A stretch of DNA of 64,000 bases from Kribbella pittospori (GTDB lineage Bacteria > Actinomycetota > Actinomycetes > Propionibacteriales > Kribbellaceae). The DNA lies in contig NZ_SJKB01000009.1 in NCBI RefSeq assembly GCF_004331465.1, positions 124,001 through 188,000 on the forward strand, in the 5' to 3' direction. Below are positions 9,057 to 17,409 of the stretch, piece after piece. A model generated the notes under the pieces. The model saw only the letters and a list, made by a program, of their open reading frames with translations, searched no databases and was not told the origin of the DNA. Every line of letters begins with the position of its first letter. The stretch's first letter is position 1. Made by a program: the position numbers and the translations under genes.

Positions 9057-10754
9057 GTGACAGCCCCGATCCAGGTTCAAAAAAGTCTCACGGACACTGC
9101 GGAGTTTCCGCAGTTCTGCACGACTGCCCTCGAGTTCTGGCAACGGAACCTGCTGCCCGGTGGCGAGCGGGTGATCCTGGTCGAAGCGATGAGCCAGGAC
9201 ATCCGCGTCACCTTGCGAAACCTCACGGTTGCGAACGCTCTGCGGCGGTTCATTCCGGCCAAGCTGGTCGTCTTCACCGGCGCGGACGACGACTGGAACG
9301 AGATCCTCTGGACGTTCTTCGACTCCGGTGTGCTGTCGGCGATCTCGCGCGCGTACGGCGCGGTCGACGTGATCGACATCCACGACCTGGTGGACAGCCG
9401 GATCGCCGATCGCGTGCCTGGCGATCTGCACGTTGCCGGGAAGGACCTGCCGGTTGCCGGGTCGGGCATCGAGCCGGCCGTGCTGGACGAGATCGTCCGC
9501 GCGACGCTCAGCCGGGTGCTCAAGATTCCGCAGGTGACCGACGAGATTCGCGCCGGCGCGAAGTACGCCGAGGTCCGGCAGCGGAGCGAGCAGTTCTCGA
9601 ACATCTACGATGCCCTCTTCACCGGCCTCGACCCGGTCGCCCTGGTGACCAGCCACGTCGACTACAACCATTGGGGGCTGGCGGTCGAGACGGCCACCCG
9701 GTTCAACGTACCGACGGTGCACGTCCAGAGCACGGGCACCCTCAAGGCGTATGCGCTCTTCCCCGAGAAGCGGCGCGGTGCGGCAACCTTCCGGGCCGAG
9801 CTCACCCATCAGATCGGGGAGTTCTTCGAGCAGTACGTCTGGTCGAACCGGGACAGGTTGCGGTCCAGCGCCGAGCTGAGCGCCTGGCGGGTGAAGGGCG
9901 ACTGGGGGAGGCCGGCGTGGTGGCGTGGTGGCGCGATGGCGGCGATCGAGTTGCAAACCCCCGAGGATCGGCTGTCGCTTCGTGAGCACGCCCTGGCGAG
10001 GTTCGGCTTCGATCCCGACAAGCCGGTGGTCGCGGTGTTCAACCACGCGATTTCCGACGCGCCCCGGACGAACGTCGAGATCTTCGACGACCTCGCCGCC
10101 TGGTACGAGGCGACGGCGGAGTACGCGACCAAGCGTGCGGACGTGAACTGGCTGTTCCTCGACCACCCGAATCAGGGCCTGTACGACTCGACCGGTTTCT
10201 TCGACAGCCTGAAGGAGCGGCTCGCCGGCTCACCGCTGGCCTTCCTGCCCAGCCTCGAGCTGAGCAAGAACGTGATGTGGAGCCTGGTCGACCTCGGCGT
10301 CACGGTCCGAGGCAGCATCAGTAACGAGTTGCCCGCGTTCGGAATCCCGGCGATCCAGGCGGGCTGGTCGGAGTGGAGCCAGTGCGGGTTCACGATCGTG
10401 GCCGACGACGCCGGCGACTACTGGAAGCGGCTGGACGAATCGATCGAGAGCCTGCTGGCCGGGCGCCCGCTGATCACCGAGGAGCAGATCGAGCGCGCCC
10501 GGCTCTGGGCGTGGTTCTACCGCAGCGGAGCGGATGTCTCGACCCAACTGGTACAGCCCTGGGAGATGGGCCGGAGCGAGCAGTTGCTGCGCGCGGTCAG
10601 GGTGTCGATGCGGCATGTCGAGGCAGACGCCGACCCGGCGTTCACCGCAGTCCGCCGGATGTGGGCCCGTAAGGATCCTTTCCTGACCCGTATCGACATG
10701 ACGTTGCCGGCCGAGGAGTTCGCCCTGGCGCTGGGGGGAGTGAGCGAGCTGTGA
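9057..10754 (+). CDS. Putative surface-polysaccharide glycosyltransferase, first gene of the pseG operon
   Basis: 565 residues, no signal peptide or membrane helix. Two alternating Rossmann-like halves are suggested: strands such as Leu-Val-Thr-Ser-His-Val-Asp-Tyr-Asn-His near 200 and Val-Val-Ala-Val-Phe-Asn-His-Ala near 325, with Gly-Ser-Ile-Ser-Asn-Glu-Leu-Pro-Ala-Phe-Gly-Ile-Pro near 425, the sort of donor-site loop seen in GT-B and capsule-synthesis proteins. It is therefore a candidate Pse transferase, but no named family was recognised with certainty. It overlaps the next gene by 4 bp (GTGA) and starts a four-gene coupled run that ends in pseG. Two adjacent GTG codons (9054, 9057) could both serve as start. 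Confidence 0.55.
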   Translation: MTAPIQVQKSLTDTAEFPQFCTTALEFWQRNLLPGGERVILVEAMSQDIRVTLRNLTVANALRRFIPAKLVVFTGADDDWNEILWTFFDSGVLSAISRAYGAVDVIDIHDLVDSRIADRVPGDLHVAGKDLPVAGSGIEPAVLDEIVRATLSRVLKIPQVTDEIRAGAKYAEVRQRSEQFSNIYDALFTGLDPVALVTSHVDYNHWGLAVETATRFNVPTVHVQSTGTLKAYALFPEKRRGAATFRAELTHQIGEFFEQYVWSNRDRLRSSAELSAWRVKGDWGRPAWWRGGAMAAIELQTPEDRLSLREHALARFGFDPDKPVVAVFNHAISDAPRTNVEIFDDLAAWYEATAEYATKRADVNWLFLDHPNQGLYDSTGFFDSLKERLAGSPLAFLPSLELSKNVMWSLVDLGVTVRGSISNELPAFGIPAIQAGWSEWSQCGFTIVADDAGDYWKRLDESIESLLAGRPLITEEQIERARLWAWFYRSGADVSTQLVQPWEMGRSEQLLRAVRVSMRHVEADADPAFTAVRRMWARKDPFLTRIDMTLPAEEFALALGGVSEL

Positions 10755-11998
10755 CCAGAACTTTCACGACGCCGCACTTCCAGACCGCGTACGACCGGAT
10801 GATCGAGCCGCTCGCGCTGCCAGGCGAACTCCGCTCCGGTGCGGCCCCCGAGCTGACCACTGTCGACCAGATGGTCCGCGGTAATGCCGTGATCGGCCGT
10901 TTCATCGCCTCGCCGGCACTGCTCGGCGTCAAGGTCCGGCCGACCGGCCGTCCGGTCCGGGTCACCGCGCACTTCCGCTTCGACAGCATGTCGCTGGGCT
11001 GGTGGGAACAACGCGTCACGACGCCAGGGCCGGTCCGTGGTGCCGGTGCGCCTCGGCTGGTGCTGGTCCGTTCGCAGGGCAAGACCCGCGGCGCCGCGCT
11101 GCTGATCCGGCCGGCAGTGGATTTCCACAGAGCGGCGACCGGGGTCGTCTGCTTCGATCTGCAGCCGGAGGAGTTGACTGCGGAGGGACTGTTCGTCTTC
11201 GAGATGATCAGCATCGACACGGGCCGGCCGGCGTGGGCATCCGCCGTGCCTGCCGGTTCGGTCGGCATCATGATGGACCTGATCGATTTCGCCGAGGTGG
11301 AAGGCGATCGCGAGATCGGCCTGGTCTCCACCGGCACCCTGCCGCCCGACCCGGGGAACGGCAGACTGACGCTCGGCGCGGGGTACTTCGTGGCCAATCC
11401 GGGCGACCGCGACGAGCCACGGCGCTGGATCGCTCACGCGACTCTGGTGGATCCGGTGCTGCCGGGGCCCCGGACCAAGTTCGCGCCGCTCGTCGACCCG
11501 GTGGGCGAGCCGATCGACAGCTGGCCGAGCACGTCGCTCGACGCCAAGCAGAGGCTCAAACGCGGGGCCAGACGTGCCGCCCGCTGGGTCGTGCCGGTTG
11601 CCGCCGTTCCGGCTGCGCGCACAGCGCGCCGGCGGGTGGCAGGTCTCAAGCGCAGGCTTCGACGAGCCGCCAAGCGGCGGTTGTCCGCCCGCTCCATGTC
11701 CTGGGTGAGCGCTTCCCTTTCGGTTCCGCGAGCCTTGGCGCGCAACCCCCTCGCCGATGTGATGGTCGACCTGGTCAGCAGGAACCTCGTGCAGGTGGAG
11801 CTGGCCGGGATCGGAGCCGGTGCGACGCCCGGCGTGCAGGTGCGGGCACGTCCGGGAGCTGAGATCGAGATCGTCACCGATGGTCCACTGAGAGTCCCGG
11901 CCCTGGTCCGGCTGTCGATCGACCCGTCGAGCCTGCGCGGGGTGCCAGGCGTCGACGACAAAACAGTGCGCTGGGATCTCGTCGAGACCGAGTCCTGA
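10751..11998 (+). CDS. Unknown protein of the pseG operon
   Basis: 415 residues, not recognised. The first 230 residues look like a beta-rich globular domain (many alternating hydrophobic strands, Trp-Trp near 80). Residues 255-310 are a very basic helical stretch with many Arg and Lys and no acidic residues to balance them, and a short beta-rich tail follows. No signal peptide is evident. It is coupled to both neighbours (GTGA with the gene before, TGATG with the gene after), so it is very likely part of the same surface-sugar process. The basic segment could bind membrane phospholipid or an anionic polymer; that is a guess from composition only. Confidence 0.6.
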   Translation: MTRTFTTPHFQTAYDRMIEPLALPGELRSGAAPELTTVDQMVRGNAVIGRFIASPALLGVKVRPTGRPVRVTAHFRFDSMSLGWWEQRVTTPGPVRGAGAPRLVLVRSQGKTRGAALLIRPAVDFHRAATGVVCFDLQPEELTAEGLFVFEMISIDTGRPAWASAVPAGSVGIMMDLIDFAEVEGDREIGLVSTGTLPPDPGNGRLTLGAGYFVANPGDRDEPRRWIAHATLVDPVLPGPRTKFAPLVDPVGEPIDSWPSTSLDAKQRLKRGARRAARWVVPVAAVPAARTARRRVAGLKRRLRRAAKRRLSARSMSWVSASLSVPRALARNPLADVMVDLVSRNLVQVELAGIGAGATPGVQVRARPGAEIEIVTDGPLRVPALVRLSIDPSSLRGVPGVDDKTVRWDLVETES

Positions 11999-13044
11999 TG
12001 GTCGCCGAGTACCGGCCGCGACTCACTGGCGACGGGGATCAGAACGGTGCGCTGCTCCGAGGCCTGCTGAGTGGCTCCGAACCCGGCCGCGTGGTCCTTC
12101 CGACCGGGTCCTACCCGATCAGCGGAGGGCTGGTACTCACCGATTCCTGGTGCCTCTGCGGCTCCGGTACGACGTTGTGGCGGGCGGAGGCCGAGGAATC
12201 GCCGCTGATCCATGTTCTCGGATCGGGCGTTTCGGTCACCGACCTGACCCTCGAGCTCCCGGACGCCACGCCTGGTCCGCACGACGGGGCGGAATGGACC
12301 GCCATCACGATCGGCCGGTACTTCTACACCGAGAAGCCGGAGTGGATCGAACGGATCACCGTGGAACGGGTGGTGATCCGTCGTGCCGGCCGGTGTCCGG
12401 CGAACAACATCACGCTGATCGGCGCTGTCCGGGACGTGCGATGCGCGGACCTCGAGGTGCACGGGGGCGGCACCGCCATCATGGCGCACTGGGGTGCCGT
12501 CGGCGCGGCCGTGAACGACATCACCGGACACTCGCTGCACCCGCACCACTTTCAGGTGGAAGGCCTGCGGGTGCACGACGCCTTCGAGGCGTTCTGTCTC
12601 AGCTCGGTACACGATGTCGAGGTGCGCGACGTGCGGTGCGAGCGGGTCGAGATCGGATTCCGGTTGTTGCCCGGGGACAACACCGACCGGTACCACGAGA
12701 AGGGTGCCGGCTCGGGCATCAACGAACGCCTGTCGATCCGCGGCTGTGACATCGGCTGGTGCGGCGACCTCTACGCCATCCGGGTCGCGGGCTGGGGCCG
12801 GAGCGAGGTCGACGGCACCGTCACCACTCGTGCGTACACCGACCTCGTCCTGCGCGACGTGACAGTCCGGACGCTGCCGCTCGTGGTCAACGGCCGCCCG
12901 CCCCGGGAAGGACGCCGCCCGATCGTCGTCGAGGACGCCGGCCTGGTGGATCTCGACCACGTCCGTGTGCTGTCCGACCAGACCATTGCCCACGAAGACC
13001 ACGTGCACGGCGCGCCCGGCGGACCTGATACGGCCCGGGGGTGA
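11998..13044 (+). CDS. Right-handed beta-helix protein (pectate lyase-like fold)
   Basis: 348 residues. After an N-terminal Asp-Gly-Asp-Gln-Asn and a Val-Val-Leu-Pro-Thr-Gly-Ser-Tyr segment typical of pectate-lyase-3 folds, the chain repeats short strands of the type Ile-x-Val-x-x-Val-x-Ile about every 20-25 residues from 95 to 300, as in parallel beta-helices. No signal peptide is visible, so it seems to be cytoplasmic, unlike most polysaccharide lyases. Such cytoplasmic beta-helix proteins occur in surface glycan clusters but have no agreed function. It starts one base inside the previous stop codon and overlaps pseG by 4 bp. Confidence 0.65.
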   Translation: MVAEYRPRLTGDGDQNGALLRGLLSGSEPGRVVLPTGSYPISGGLVLTDSWCLCGSGTTLWRAEAEESPLIHVLGSGVSVTDLTLELPDATPGPHDGAEWTAITIGRYFYTEKPEWIERITVERVVIRRAGRCPANNITLIGAVRDVRCADLEVHGGGTAIMAHWGAVGAAVNDITGHSLHPHHFQVEGLRVHDAFEAFCLSSVHDVEVRDVRCERVEIGFRLLPGDNTDRYHEKGAGSGINERLSIRGCDIGWCGDLYAIRVAGWGRSEVDGTVTTRAYTDLVLRDVTVRTLPLVVNGRPPREGRRPIVVEDAGLVDLDHVRVLSDQTIAHEDHVHGAPGGPDTARG

Positions 13045-14069
13045 CCGTGCGCGTCGGCGTCAGGTGTGATGTTGGCCCCCAGCGGGGGATCGGGCATGTG
13101 ATGCGGAGTCTGGCGCTGGCGGAGGAGCTGGGCGCACGCGGGGCGGAGCTTGTCTTCGTCTGCGACAGCCACACGGTGCCGTGGGCGGACGAGCAGATCC
13201 GGAGACGGGGGATCCAGGTCGAACCGGCGGTCCGGTCGCCACAGGAGCACCTCGACCTCTTCGCGCGGTTGCGACTCGACGCCGTGGTGTTCGACTCCTA
13301 CGACCTGGACGCCGAGGTGTTCACCGCCGTCCGCAAGTCCGGTCTGCCGACCCTCGCGATCGTCGACGGCGACCTGCGCGGCGCCGAGGCGGACGTCTTC
13401 GTCGACCAGAACCTGGGAGCCGAACTGGACCGCCCGCTTCTGCCGGAGGCCTCCACCCGGCTCGCCGGCCTCGACTACGTCCTGCTGCGCAACGAGATTC
13501 TCCAGCTCCGCGCCGCCGCGCCGCCGCAGCCGCGCGAGCACGGGGTTCCCAAGGTGTTCGCATTCTTCGGCGGGACCGACGCGTTCGGCGCCGGCCCGCA
13601 CGTCGTCCGTGCGCTCGCAATGAGCGGCGTTCCGTTCGAGGGGCTAGTGGTCGCGCCGGATGACGACCTCGCCGACGCGATCCGCACGGTGGCCCTGGCA
13701 CCAGGCCAGCACGTCGAGGTGATCGGGCCGACGTCCGAGCTGGCCAAGGCCGTGGTCGCGTCGGACCTCGTGCTCAGCGCCTCGGGGACCTCGACCTGGG
13801 AGCTGTTGTGTCTCGGGGCCACCGCGGGGCTGGTCTGCGTCGTCGACAACCAGGTGATGGGTTACGAACGAACGGTTGCCACCGGCGCCGCGATCGACGT
13901 CGGCGTCCTGTCCGACCTCAAGGTCGACCCGTCAGCCGCTGCCGCGGTACTCCGCCGGCTGCTGCTGGACCCCGTGGAACGTGCCCGGGTAGCCGCCGTG
14001 GGGTGGAAGCTGGTCGACGGCCAGGGCCGGTCCCGGGTCGCCGACGCGTTCTTGCAGCTGATTTCGTAG
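13041..14069 (+). CDS. pseG: UDP-2,4-diacetamido-2,4,6-trideoxy-L-altropyranose hydrolase PseG
   Basis: 342 residues. The N-terminus has Gly-Ile-Gly-His-Val-Met-Arg at 16-22; His19 corresponds to the catalytic histidine of PseG (Gly-x-Gly-His-x-Met-Arg in Campylobacter). The GT-B-like, MurG-related fold is seen from Gly-Gly-Thr-Asp near 178 and Ser-Ala-Ser-Gly-Thr-Ser-Thr-Trp-Glu near 247. PseG removes UDP from the diacetamido sugar so that PseI can condense it with phosphoenolpyruvate. It is the last of four overlapping genes and uses a GTG start at 13041 that overlaps the beta-helix gene. Confidence 0.9.
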   Translation: MTVRVGVRCDVGPQRGIGHVMRSLALAEELGARGAELVFVCDSHTVPWADEQIRRRGIQVEPAVRSPQEHLDLFARLRLDAVVFDSYDLDAEVFTAVRKSGLPTLAIVDGDLRGAEADVFVDQNLGAELDRPLLPEASTRLAGLDYVLLRNEILQLRAAAPPQPREHGVPKVFAFFGGTDAFGAGPHVVRALAMSGVPFEGLVVAPDDDLADAIRTVALAPGQHVEVIGPTSELAKAVVASDLVLSASGTSTWELLCLGATAGLVCVVDNQVMGYERTVATGAAIDVGVLSDLKVDPSAAAAVLRRLLLDPVERARVAAVGWKLVDGQGRSRVADAFLQLIS

Positions 14070-14245
14070 ATTGTCGCGCCCGGCGGCGCGCGCCTGTGCG
14101 CAGTGCGCCGCAGCTCCTAGCGGGTCTGGGCCTGCCACGGATTCGAATCCACCCATAACTTCTGACGGGTCACCTTCGTTGCCGCTTCGTAGAGTGCCTC
14201 GGGGGGCACATCGCGTAAACATGCAGTGAGGGGAGACTTGCCGGC

Positions 14246-16579
14246 GTGACGCCGCGACTGACCGTGGTGGTGCCCTTCTACAAAGTTGGTGAGTACATCG
14301 GCGACTGTCTGGACTCGATCGCCCGCCAGACCTGGACCGATTTCGAGGCGATCCTGGTCGACGACGGGTCACCCGACCACAGCGCCACGATCGCGAAGGA
14401 GTTCTGCGCCCGGGACAGCCGGTTCCGGATGATCGAGCAGGAGAACCAAGGGCTGGGCCCGGCCCGCAACACCGGCGTACGGCACGCGCAGGGCGAGTAC
14501 CTCACCTTCGTCGACAGCGACGACCTGGTGTCCCGGCACGGCTTCGAGAAGCTGATTCGCACCCTCGACAAGACCGGGTCCTCCTTCGCCGGCGGGAACG
14601 CGCGCCGGTTCAACAACACCTCCGGCGTCCGGCCGTCCTGGATCCATCGGCTGCCGTTCGCGCAGAACCGGATCGCCACCCATGTGACCGAAACCGCGGA
14701 CCTGGTCCTGGACCGGATGGTCTGGAACAAGGTGTATCGGCGGTCGTTCTGGGACGAGTACGGCTACGACTTCCCGGCGATCCGGTACGAGGACTACCCG
14801 GTGACGCTGAAGGCGCACCTGGATGCCGTGACCGTCGACGCGCTGGCCGTGCCGGTCTACTACTGGCGCGAACGTGAGTCCGGCGAGTCGATCACCCAGC
14901 AGAAGTTCCAGCTCGGCAACCTCGAGGACCGGGTCCGCTCCGCCGAGCTGGTGATGGACCTGGTCGAGGGGCAGCAGAGCCTGCGCGAGGTGCGTCGCCG
15001 CGTGCACGCGCACTTCACCCAGATCGACCTGCTGACGCTGATGATGGCGTTCGGCGCGGCGCCACCGGAGGAAGAGGAGAACCTGCTCAAGCTCGCCCGG
15101 CGGCTGATGGACCGGCTGGACGACTCCGAGCTGGTGGGAGCGCACGGCTACGACCGGATCCAGCATTCCGCGCTCGAGGCGGGCGACGTCGACCTGCTCC
15201 GTCGGCTGGCCCGGTTCCGCGGCGACGGCGGCCTGCGCGGGGGAGCCCGCGCGCTGCCCCGGCGTGGCCGCCCCTGGCTGCTCGAGCACAACTACCCCGG
15301 TGTGCAGGACCAGCGGAGCTCGGTGCCGAAGGAGCTGTACCGGCTGCCGAAGAAGGAGCTGTCGCTGGCCACCAGTGTCCAGCACGTCGCCTGGCTCGAG
15401 GACGGCTCGCTGTCGGTCAAAGGCACGGCGGAGATCCGGCACCTGGAGATCAAGGCGTCGTCCAGCCTGCGGATCGCGCTGGTCGTCGCCGGTGTGGAGA
15501 CAGAGCTCGCGGTCCGCCGGTTCGAGGCGATCGACACCCACGGCGACCCAGCCCTGGCCGGATTCGAGGCACGGATCGACAAGGCGCTGCTGGCGACGCT
15601 GAAGCAGGCCGCGGCGCCGGCGCACTTCGTGGTCCGGCTGTGGTCCGGCCGGCTGCGCCGGCACGGCAAGCTCGGCGGCCTGCGGCCCGGCAGTCCCGCC
15701 TGGGCGCCAGGGGCGTGGATCGACGCGACGAGCTGGGTGCAGCCCGGCCAGGGCGCCGACGGTGCGTTCGTGCTCCGCACGATGGTTGACTGCTGCCGGC
15801 TCACCGCCGCCGAGCACACCGCCGACGCGTTGGTGCTGCGGGGCCGGGTGCCGGCCGAGCTCGACGAGCCGAAGCTGCGGATCAGTCGCCCGCTGGCCGA
15901 TCAGGACACGGTTCTGCCGGTCACGCTGAGCGGCGACGGACGGGACTTCGCGGTGCGGATCCCGATCCAGTCGATCATCGAGGATGCCAATCCCGACGAC
16001 CCGTTCACCCAGCGCACCATCCGGGCCTTCCGGCTGATCGGTGTCGACGGCGAGGAGCGGCTGCTGTTGTGGACCGCCCGTCCGCGGGCGATCCACCACC
16101 TCGAGCAGGACCGGTTGGTCACGCTGACCCGGTCCGTGGGTGGCTACGTGAACCTGCACGAAGCGCCGCTGCGACTACCCGCCGAGGACGCCGAGATTGT
16201 TGCTGGCAGCAATGGTAAGGAGCTGCGCATCAGCGGCCCGGCGCTGGACGGCGACGGCTACGAGTTCCATTGGCGGCGCTATCTGGACGACTCCGACGAC
16301 CATCTCGACGTGCAGTGCCGGCCGGCCGAGCAGGACGGCCGCTGGACCGCCGCGGTGACGCTGTCCGAGCTGATTCCGGAGAACGCGGTCGCCAACGCCA
16401 CCGATCCGCTGGCCAGCCTGGCGGACTGGATCCTCTTCGCGGCCTCGCCGGACGGGTCGGCGCGCGCCGTGCAGTGCGAGCCGTTCCTGTCCAGCCGGCT
16501 GCCGATCGACGCGGAGCAGGACGGCCACATCGCGGCGCTGCGTCCGCACGCGGGGACCCTTCACCTCGAGGTTCGCTGA
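14246..16579 (+). CDS. GT2 glycosyltransferase with long C-terminal extension
   Basis: 777 residues. The first 230 form a GT-A family 2 domain: Val-Val-Val-Pro-Phe-Tyr-Lys at 7-13, Val-Asp-Asp-Gly-Ser near 38-42, Val-Asp-Ser-Asp-Asp near 90-94. The remaining 500 residues are beta-rich and not recognised. Similar N-terminal domains with unknown tails are common in teichoic-acid-like polymer clusters, and the TagF-type fusion at 36876-39092 has a related first domain. It starts with GTG at 14246 after GAGGGGAG and is coupled to the next gene. In this context it may add a sugar to the Pse polymer. Confidence 0.82.
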   Translation: MTPRLTVVVPFYKVGEYIGDCLDSIARQTWTDFEAILVDDGSPDHSATIAKEFCARDSRFRMIEQENQGLGPARNTGVRHAQGEYLTFVDSDDLVSRHGFEKLIRTLDKTGSSFAGGNARRFNNTSGVRPSWIHRLPFAQNRIATHVTETADLVLDRMVWNKVYRRSFWDEYGYDFPAIRYEDYPVTLKAHLDAVTVDALAVPVYYWRERESGESITQQKFQLGNLEDRVRSAELVMDLVEGQQSLREVRRRVHAHFTQIDLLTLMMAFGAAPPEEEENLLKLARRLMDRLDDSELVGAHGYDRIQHSALEAGDVDLLRRLARFRGDGGLRGGARALPRRGRPWLLEHNYPGVQDQRSSVPKELYRLPKKELSLATSVQHVAWLEDGSLSVKGTAEIRHLEIKASSSLRIALVVAGVETELAVRRFEAIDTHGDPALAGFEARIDKALLATLKQAAAPAHFVVRLWSGRLRRHGKLGGLRPGSPAWAPGAWIDATSWVQPGQGADGAFVLRTMVDCCRLTAAEHTADALVLRGRVPAELDEPKLRISRPLADQDTVLPVTLSGDGRDFAVRIPIQSIIEDANPDDPFTQRTIRAFRLIGVDGEERLLLWTARPRAIHHLEQDRLVTLTRSVGGYVNLHEAPLRLPAEDAEIVAGSNGKELRISGPALDGDGYEFHWRRYLDDSDDHLDVQCRPAEQDGRWTAAVTLSELIPENAVANATDPLASLADWILFAASPDGSARAVQCEPFLSSRLPIDAEQDGHIAALRPHAGTLHLEVR

Positions 16580-17409
16580 TGCACCACCACAACCACTACT
16601 ACGGCCAGGCGCACATCCTCGCCCGATATGCCGGTCTGGACGACGAGTACCCACCGCGGCTGCGCGGCTACCTCCAGCACGGCTGGAACATCGGCGACGG
16701 CTGGAACCCGGTACACGAGTTCTACGACGGCGCCTTCCGGTTCACCTGGAGCGACGCCCCGCGCCGCCGTGGCCACGCGCTCGGCCGGCGGAACTACCAC
16801 AGCATCGGTGCGCCGTTCCTGTATCTCCTGGACATGGAGCCCGAGCCGGTTGTGGTGCCGCAGGACAAGCGCGAGGGCACCCTGTGGTTCCTCTTCCACG
16901 GCTGGGAGGGCGGCAAGATCCGGGGCGACCACAAGGGGCTGATCGACGAGATCCGCGAGACGGAGACCGGTCCGGTCACCTTCAGCCTGTACTACACCGA
17001 GTACGAGCGGCCGGAGATCCGCAGGTTCTATGAGGACGCCGGCTTCCGGGTGGTCTCGTTCGGCCGCCGAGGCTTCTCCTACGAGGGCACCGATCCGAAG
17101 TTCCTCTACAAGCAGTTGGCCGAGTTGCGCAAGCACAAGCGGGTGGCCGCGAACCGGCTGTCCACCGCGATCTTCTACGGCATCGCGGCCGGCTGCGATG
17201 CGGCCGTGTACGGCGACCCGATGGCGATGGAGGGCGAGAACCCGCTGTTCGGCGGTGACAACCGGATCGCGCGGCTGTGGCCGGAGATGCTCGGCAAGGA
17301 ACTCGACCTGGAGGCCGCTCGGGCGACCACCGATCTGGAGCTCGGGGTGCCGTGGATGATGCCGCCCCAGGAGATGCGAATGCTGTTCGATTGGAGAGAG
17401 CGTGTCTGA
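16579..17409 (+). CDS. Unrecognised protein with His-rich N-terminus
   Basis: 276 residues from an ATG that overlaps the preceding stop codon. The N-terminus is Met-His-His-His-Asn-His-Tyr-Tyr-Gly-Gln-Ala-His, then Leu-Gln-His-Gly-Trp-Asn-Ile-Gly-Asp-Gly-Trp-Asn near 33-44. A second part has alternating strands with Gly-Thr-Leu-Trp-Phe-Leu-Phe-His-Gly near 98 and Tyr-Gly-Asp-Pro-Met-Ala near 212, which recalls one half of a GT-B or polysialyltransferase-like fold. No signal peptide or membrane segment is seen. Its place between a GT2 and a methyltransferase makes a sugar-transfer role plausible, possibly of Pse itself. The family was not recognised with confidence. Confidence 0.55.
   Translation: MHHHNHYYGQAHILARYAGLDDEYPPRLRGYLQHGWNIGDGWNPVHEFYDGAFRFTWSDAPRRRGHALGRRNYHSIGAPFLYLLDMEPEPVVVPQDKREGTLWFLFHGWEGGKIRGDHKGLIDEIRETETGPVTFSLYYTEYERPEIRRFYEDAGFRVVSFGRRGFSYEGTDPKFLYKQLAELRKHKRVAANRLSTAIFYGIAAGCDAAVYGDPMAMEGENPLFGGDNRIARLWPEMLGKELDLEAARATTDLELGVPWMMPPQEMRMLFDWRERV

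Noticed and set aside
14139..14150. tRNA T-arm-like GGATTCGAATCC between pseG and the GT2 gene
   Set aside because: It is a 12-bp palindrome, and no acceptor, D or anticodon arm can be folded around it on either strand.
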